Shown here piece after piece: positions 60,211-64,000 of a stretch of 64,000 nucleotides of DNA (positions are counted from its first letter, which is position 1; each line of letters begins with the position of its first letter). The position numbers were made by a program, and so were the translations under genes. The stretch is from Gordonia rubripertincta (GTDB lineage: Bacteria > Actinomycetota > Actinomycetes > Mycobacteriales > Mycobacteriaceae): contig NZ_CP136136.1 of the NCBI RefSeq assembly GCF_038024875.1, positions 3,534,001 through 3,598,000 on the forward strand, written 5' to 3'. Below the pieces are notes generated by a model. It was given only the letters and a program-made list of their open reading frames with translations, was not told where the DNA came from and ran no database searches.

Positions 60211-60267
60211 GGAGTCCCGTAGGTAATCAGGGCATCCGCCCCGATTCGGCCGACGGGAGACACGCTT

Positions 60268-62052
60268 TTGCGACCTTTGCGACACGTTCACGACACCAAG
60301 CACATCTTCGTCACTGGTGGCGTCGCTTCTTCACTGGGTAAGGGCCTCACGGCTTCGAGCCTGGGTCAACTTCTCACTTCGCGGGGCCTCCGGGTCACGA
60401 TGCAGAAGCTCGATCCCTATCTGAACGTCGATCCCGGCACGATGAATCCGTTCCAGCACGGAGAGGTCTTCGTGACCGAGGACGGCGCCGAGACCGACCT
60501 CGACGTCGGACATTACGAGCGCTTCCTGGACCGCAACCTCTCGCAGTCGGCGAATGTGACCACGGGACAGGTGTATTCGACGGTCATCGCGAAGGAGCGA
60601 CGCGGCGAGTACCTCGGTGAGACCGTGCAGGTGATCCCGCACATCACCGACGAGCTCAAGGCCCGCGTGCTGGCCATGGGTGAGCCCGACGCCGACGGCG
60701 AGGTCCCGGACGTCGTCATCACCGAGATCGGTGGCACGGTCGGCGACATCGAGTCGCTGCCGTTCATCGAGGCCGCGCGCCAGGTGCGCCACGAGGTGGG
60801 CCGCGACAACGTCTTCTTCCTTCATGTCTCGCTAGTCCCGTACCTCGCGCCGTCTGGTGAGTTGAAGACCAAGCCGACCCAGCACTCGGTCGCCGCGCTG
60901 CGCAACGTCGGTATCCAGCCCGACGCGCTGATCCTGCGCTGCGACCGCGACGTGCCCGAGGGGCTCAAGAAGAAGATCGCGCTGATGTGCGACGTCGAGC
61001 TCGACGGCGTGATCTCCACCCCCGACGCCCCGTCGATCTACGACATCCCCAAGGTGCTGCACAACGAGCACCTCGACGCCTATGTGGTCCGCAAGCTCGG
61101 ACTGCCGTTCCGCGACGTCGACTGGACGGTCTGGGGCGAGCTGCTCCACCGCGTCCACGAGCCGCGCGAGACGGTGCGCGTCGCCCTGGTCGGCAAGTAC
61201 GTCGACCTGCCCGACGCCTACCTGTCGGTCACCGAGGCCATCCGGGCCGGCGGTTTCGCCTGGAAGGCGCGTACCGAGATCAAGTGGGTGCCGTCGGATG
61301 ACTGCGACACCCCGGCGGGTGCGCAGGCCGCCCTCGGCGACGTCGACGCGATCCTGATCCCCGGCGGCTTCGGCATCCGCGGTATCGAGGGCAAGGTCGG
61401 CGCCATCTCGTACGCCCGACGCCGGGGCATCCCGCTGCTCGGTCTGTGCCTGGGCCTGCAGTGCGTGGTCATCGAGGCCGCCCGCTCGGTGGGTCTCGAC
61501 GAGGCCAGCTCGACGGAGTTCGATCCCGACACCCCGCATCCGGTCATCTCGACCATGGCCGACCAGGCCGACGCGGTCGCCGGCGAGGCGGACCTGGGTG
61601 GCACGATGCGCCTCGGCGCGTACGACGCAGTCCTGAAGGCGGGTTCGGTCGTGGCTGAGTCGTACGGCTCCCGTGAGGTGTCCGAGCGTCACCGGCACCG
61701 CTTCGAGGTCAACAACGCCTACCGCGACAAGATCGCCGATTCGGGTCTGGTGTTCTCGGGCACCTCGCCCGACGGTCACCTCGTCGAGTTCGTCGAGTAC
61801 CCGAAAACGGTGCATCCGTTCTTCGTCGCCACCCAGGCCCACCCGGAGCTCAAGAGCCGGCCGACGCGCCCGCATCCGCTGTTCCGCTCGTTCATCGAGG
61901 CCGCACTGAAATACAAGGCGGCCGAACGGCTTCCGGTGGATCTCGGTGACGACTACGAGTCGAACGACGCGCCGGCCGACACCGTCGCAGCGGTCAACGA
62001 CGTCACCGTCGAACCGGTCGCCGGGATCGACCAGACCGGCGCCGAGGGCTGA
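60268..62052 (+). CDS. pyrG: CTP synthase
   Basis: PyrG (594 residues) makes CTP from UTP, ATP and glutamine. The synthase domain starts KHIFVTGGVASSLGKGLTAS (P-loop) and has MQKLDPYLNVDPGTMNPFQHGE near 45. The glutamine amidotransferase domain has the nucleophile cysteine in LLGLCLGLQCVVIEAARS near 392 and a histidine/glutamate in ATQAHPELKSRPTRPHPLF near 522. The start is TTG 60268, with GGGAG (60255-60259) 8 bp upstream. The C-terminal 40 residues are variable. Confidence 0.97.
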   Translation: MRPLRHVHDTKHIFVTGGVASSLGKGLTASSLGQLLTSRGLRVTMQKLDPYLNVDPGTMNPFQHGEVFVTEDGAETDLDVGHYERFLDRNLSQSANVTTGQVYSTVIAKERRGEYLGETVQVIPHITDELKARVLAMGEPDADGEVPDVVITEIGGTVGDIESLPFIEAARQVRHEVGRDNVFFLHVSLVPYLAPSGELKTKPTQHSVAALRNVGIQPDALILRCDRDVPEGLKKKIALMCDVELDGVISTPDAPSIYDIPKVLHNEHLDAYVVRKLGLPFRDVDWTVWGELLHRVHEPRETVRVALVGKYVDLPDAYLSVTEAIRAGGFAWKARTEIKWVPSDDCDTPAGAQAALGDVDAILIPGGFGIRGIEGKVGAISYARRRGIPLLGLCLGLQCVVIEAARSVGLDEASSTEFDPDTPHPVISTMADQADAVAGEADLGGTMRLGAYDAVLKAGSVVAESYGSREVSERHRHRFEVNNAYRDKIADSGLVFSGTSPDGHLVEFVEYPKTVHPFFVATQAHPELKSRPTRPHPLFRSFIEAALKYKAAERLPVDLGDDYESNDAPADTVAAVNDVTVEPVAGIDQTGAEG

Positions 62053-62057
62053 CCGGG

Positions 62058-62678
62058 TTGGGCGGCCACGAGTTCGACGTCAGGAGCAGTCGCACCGTCT
62101 ACGACGGGGCGATCATCACGCTGCGCGTCGACGAGGTGGCGATGCCCGGCGGGCGCGTCGCGGAGCGGGAGGTCGTCGAGCACTTCGGTGCGGTGGCGAT
62201 CCTCGCCCGCGACGGGAACGGCCGGATCGCCATGGTGCGTCAGTACCGGCATCCGATCGGCCGTCGCCTCCTGGAGTTGCCCGCCGGTCTGCTCGATCAG
62301 GACGGTGAGGCGCCGCTGACGGCGGCGCAGCGCGAACTGGCCGAGGAGGCCGACCTGGCGGCCGACACCTGGCACGTCCTGGTCGACCTGGCGTCGTCCC
62401 CGGGGTTCTCCGACGAAGCACTCCGGCTGTACCTCGCCGAGGACCTCCATCATCTCGACGAGGCCGAGCGCGTCGACGAGGAAGCCGACATGACGGTGGA
62501 GTGGGTGTCCCTCGACGATGCGGTCGCGATGGTGCTGGCCGGGGAGATCGTGAACGCCACGAGCGTCGCGGGCATCCTGGCCGCCTCGGCGGCGGACCGG
62601 ACGGGCATCGTGTTGCGGGACGTCGACGCGCGGTGGACCGACGAACCGACCGCGCTACGCGATCGCCGGCGCTCGTGA
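62058..62678 (+). CDS. NUDIX hydrolase, ADP-ribose pyrophosphatase-like (Rv1700 type)
   Basis: The 206-residue protein follows pyrG by 5 bp and starts at TTG 62058. The NUDIX box is LPAGLLDQDGEAPLTAAQ followed by RELAEEADL; the metal-binding REL-EE core is intact, but the glycine usual in EExGL is an aspartate. VRQYRHPIGRRLLELPAG before it and SSPGFSDEALRLYLAEDL after it are typical of ADP-ribose pyrophosphatases such as Rv1700. The likely reaction is ADP-ribose to AMP and ribose-5-phosphate. The C-terminal 25 residues are charged and not conserved. Confidence 0.9.
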   Translation: MGGHEFDVRSSRTVYDGAIITLRVDEVAMPGGRVAEREVVEHFGAVAILARDGNGRIAMVRQYRHPIGRRLLELPAGLLDQDGEAPLTAAQRELAEEADLAADTWHVLVDLASSPGFSDEALRLYLAEDLHHLDEAERVDEEADMTVEWVSLDDAVAMVLAGEIVNATSVAGILAASAADRTGIVLRDVDARWTDEPTALRDRRRS

Positions 62679-62700
62679 GCTCGTCAGTCGTGGGTCGCCG

Positions 62701-63618
62701 GTGACGATCGCCGCCGACATCTCGCGCTTCCTCGACCATCTCACCGTCGAGCGGGGTGCGGCGGCCAACACGGTGTCCTCGTATCGCCGGGATCTCGAGC
62801 GGTACCGGCGGTATCTCGAGTCGCGCGACATCGAGTCGATCGACGCCGTCACCGAGGAGGACGTCCGCGAGTTCCTCGTCGATCTTCGACGCGGCGACCC
62901 GGACGCCGGGTTCACGCCGCTCGCCGACAGCTCGATCGCACGAACCCTGGTAGCCACCAGGCGTTTCCACAAGTTCGCGGTCGAGGAGGGGATCGTCGCG
63001 ACGGACGTCGCGCATGCGGTCCGTCCGCCTCGCCCGGCGCGGCGTCTGCCGAAGTCGTTGCCGGTGGAGGAGGTGCTGGCGATCCTGGAGGCCGCCGGTG
63101 CCGACGACCATCCCCGTGCCCTGCGCGACCGTGCCCTGCTGGAATTCCTCTACAGCTGTGGGGCCCGCATCTCCGAGGCGACCTCACTCGACATCGACGA
63201 CCTCGACCTCGACACCCGGGCGGTGCGTCTGCGGGGCAAGGGTGGCAAGGAACGTCTCGTCCCGCTCGGTGGGCCGGCGATCGACGCCATCGACGCCTAC
63301 CTGGTCCGGGGTCGTCCCGCGCTGGTGTCGCGGGCTACCCCGGCGCTGTTCCTCAATGCTCGAGGCGGGCGACTCTCGCGGCAGTCGGCGTGGCAGGTGC
63401 TGGTCACCGCCGCGGAACGGGCCGGGCTGGACAAGGCCGTGTCCCCGCACACCCTGCGGCACAGCTTCGCGACGCATCTGCTCGACGGCGGAGCCGACGT
63501 CCGCGTCGTCCAGGAACTCCTCGGACACGCTTCGGTGACCACCACGCAGGTCTACACACTCGTGACGGTGAACACGATGCGAGAGGTCTATGCCGTCGCA
63601 CATCCGCGTGCCCGCTGA
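62701..63618 (+). CDS. xerD: Tyrosine recombinase XerD
   Basis: XerD (305 residues) resolves chromosome dimers at dif. It has an N-terminal SAM-like core-binding domain (FLDHLTVERGAAANTVSSYRRDL near 10) and a catalytic domain with GARISEA (Arg near 156), GKGGKERLVPL (Lys near 181), HTLRHSFATHLL (His and Arg near 250), LGHASVTTTQVY (His near 276, Tyr near 285). All six active-site residues are present. The start is GTG 62701. No mobile-element features surround it, and its place before parA matches Rv1701-Rv1708, so it is the housekeeping enzyme and not a phage integrase. Confidence 0.94.
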   Translation: MTIAADISRFLDHLTVERGAAANTVSSYRRDLERYRRYLESRDIESIDAVTEEDVREFLVDLRRGDPDAGFTPLADSSIARTLVATRRFHKFAVEEGIVATDVAHAVRPPRPARRLPKSLPVEEVLAILEAAGADDHPRALRDRALLEFLYSCGARISEATSLDIDDLDLDTRAVRLRGKGGKERLVPLGGPAIDAIDAYLVRGRPALVSRATPALFLNARGGRLSRQSAWQVLVTAAERAGLDKAVSPHTLRHSFATHLLDGGADVRVVQELLGHASVTTTQVYTLVTVNTMREVYAVAHPRAR

Positions 63619-63744
63619 CCGCGCGCCGACCGCGGGAGAACGTCCGCGATGTCCTAGGCTGATACGAGTCGTCGACCAGGGACCGGCATCCGCCGCCCGG
63701 CCGACACGCATCGGACACCGAAGAGTGAAGGGAGCGGCGGGCAC

Positions 63745-63807
63745 GTGACCACTCCGAGCGCACCGCGGTCTGGCACCCGCCTCGAGTGTTCGGGGACGCG
63801 GTCGTGA
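63745..63807 (+). CDS. Short ORF (20 codons) overlapping the parA start
   Basis: GTG 63745 follows GAAGGGAG (63727-63734) and opens a 20-codon frame (VTTPSAPRSGTRLECSGTRS). Its TGA (63805-63807) overlaps the GTG of the ParA gene (63804), forming GTGA. It could be a leader peptide that couples translation to parA, or chance. The rest of 63619-63803 shows no gene. Confidence 0.35.
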   Translation: MTTPSAPRSGTRLECSGTRS

Positions 63808-64000
63808 CCTCCGCGGGGGACCAGTACAGCATCCAGGTGTCGCCGGGACATGACGCCGACGAGGTCGACCATCATGCGGCCGACGAGATCGGCCCCACCG
63901 GACGGCCCTATCGCGAGGTTCCCGAACCGCGCCCCCTCGATCGTCACGGTCCGGCGACGGTCATCGCTGTCTGCAATCAGAAGGGCGGGGTCGGCAAGAC
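63804..64000 (+). CDS. ParA/Soj-family ATPase, 5' part (Rv1708-like)
   Basis: Only the first 65 codons lie in the window. The start is taken as GTG 63804 (VTSAGDQYSIQVSPGHDADE). After a 50-residue acidic, disordered N-terminus comes ATVIAVCNQKGGVGK, the deviant Walker A of ParA/Soj/MinD proteins, at the very end of the window. The position after xerD matches Rv1708, which is followed by scpA and scpB in M. tuberculosis. This is a second ParA-like protein of the scp locus rather than the one at the replication origin (inference). Confidence 0.85.
   Translation, partial: MTSAGDQYSIQVSPGHDADEVDHHAADEIGPTGRPYREVPEPRPLDRHGPATVIAVCNQKGGVGK

Noticed and set aside
62701..63618. Tyrosine recombinase as an integrase of a mobile element
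   Set aside because: Flanking genes (NUDIX, parA) are in conserved chromosomal order, and no attachment site, phage genes or tRNA are nearby.

Overview
The window comes from a high-GC actinobacterium of the order Mycobacteriales, and most likely from Gordonia. The 16S rRNA reads like Gordonia by eye. Codon third positions are strongly G/C. The gene order follows two Mycobacterium tuberculosis neighbourhoods, roughly Rv1637c-Rv1659 (MBL hydrolase, uvrA, infC-rpmI-rplT-tsnR, pheST, arg operon) and Rv1683-Rv1708 (acyl-CoA synthetase/lipase, tyrS, tlyA, ppnK, recN, Rv1697-Rv1698, pyrG, xerD, parA). No database search was possible, so names rest on motifs and remembered families.

Region 1 (1-12,598) is the 3' part of a nonribosomal peptide synthetase (NRPS). 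The domain order is C-A(Ser)-PCP-C-A-PCP-C-A-PCP-C-(A remnant)-PCP-TE. The reading frame is broken three times, each time by one extra base in a G or C run (1546-1549, 2486-2489, 4307-4310). The first adenylation domain sits in a sharply bounded G/T-rich, C-poor island (about 1375-2700). The last module keeps only the C-terminal piece of an A domain, and its C domain has an altered active-site motif. A HelD/HelR-type RNA-polymerase-recycling helicase converges on the NRPS and overlaps its 3' end.

Region 2 (14,942-32,181) is housekeeping: a small unknown gene coupled to helR, a DoxX-like protein with 11-residue repeats, an MBL hydrolase, uvrA, two small divergent genes, infC (AUC start) - rpmI - rplT - tsnR, a Tex RNA-binding protein, an acyltransferase, and pheS-pheT. 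A 23-bp perfect inverted repeat follows the MBL gene.

Region 3 (32,229-40,936) is the complete arginine operon argC-J-B-D-F-R-G-H, with overlapping start/stop codons and a promoter/operator directly at the argC start codon.

Region 4 (41,022-51,466) holds a lipase/acyl-CoA-synthetase fusion (Rv1683 type), a Trm112-like protein, tyrS and a complete 16S-23S-5S operon. The operon has its own promoter, boxA-like leader elements, RNase III-type processing stems and an intrinsic terminator, and no tRNA in the spacer. This is the tyrS-linked (rrnB-type) position known from mycobacteria.

Region 5 (51,540-64,000) runs in one direction: a TPR-HAD fusion, a small coiled-coil protein, tlyA, nadK, recN, steA, mctB/steB, pyrG, a NUDIX hydrolase, xerD and the start of a ParA-family gene, which is cut by the window end and preceded by a short overlapping ORF.
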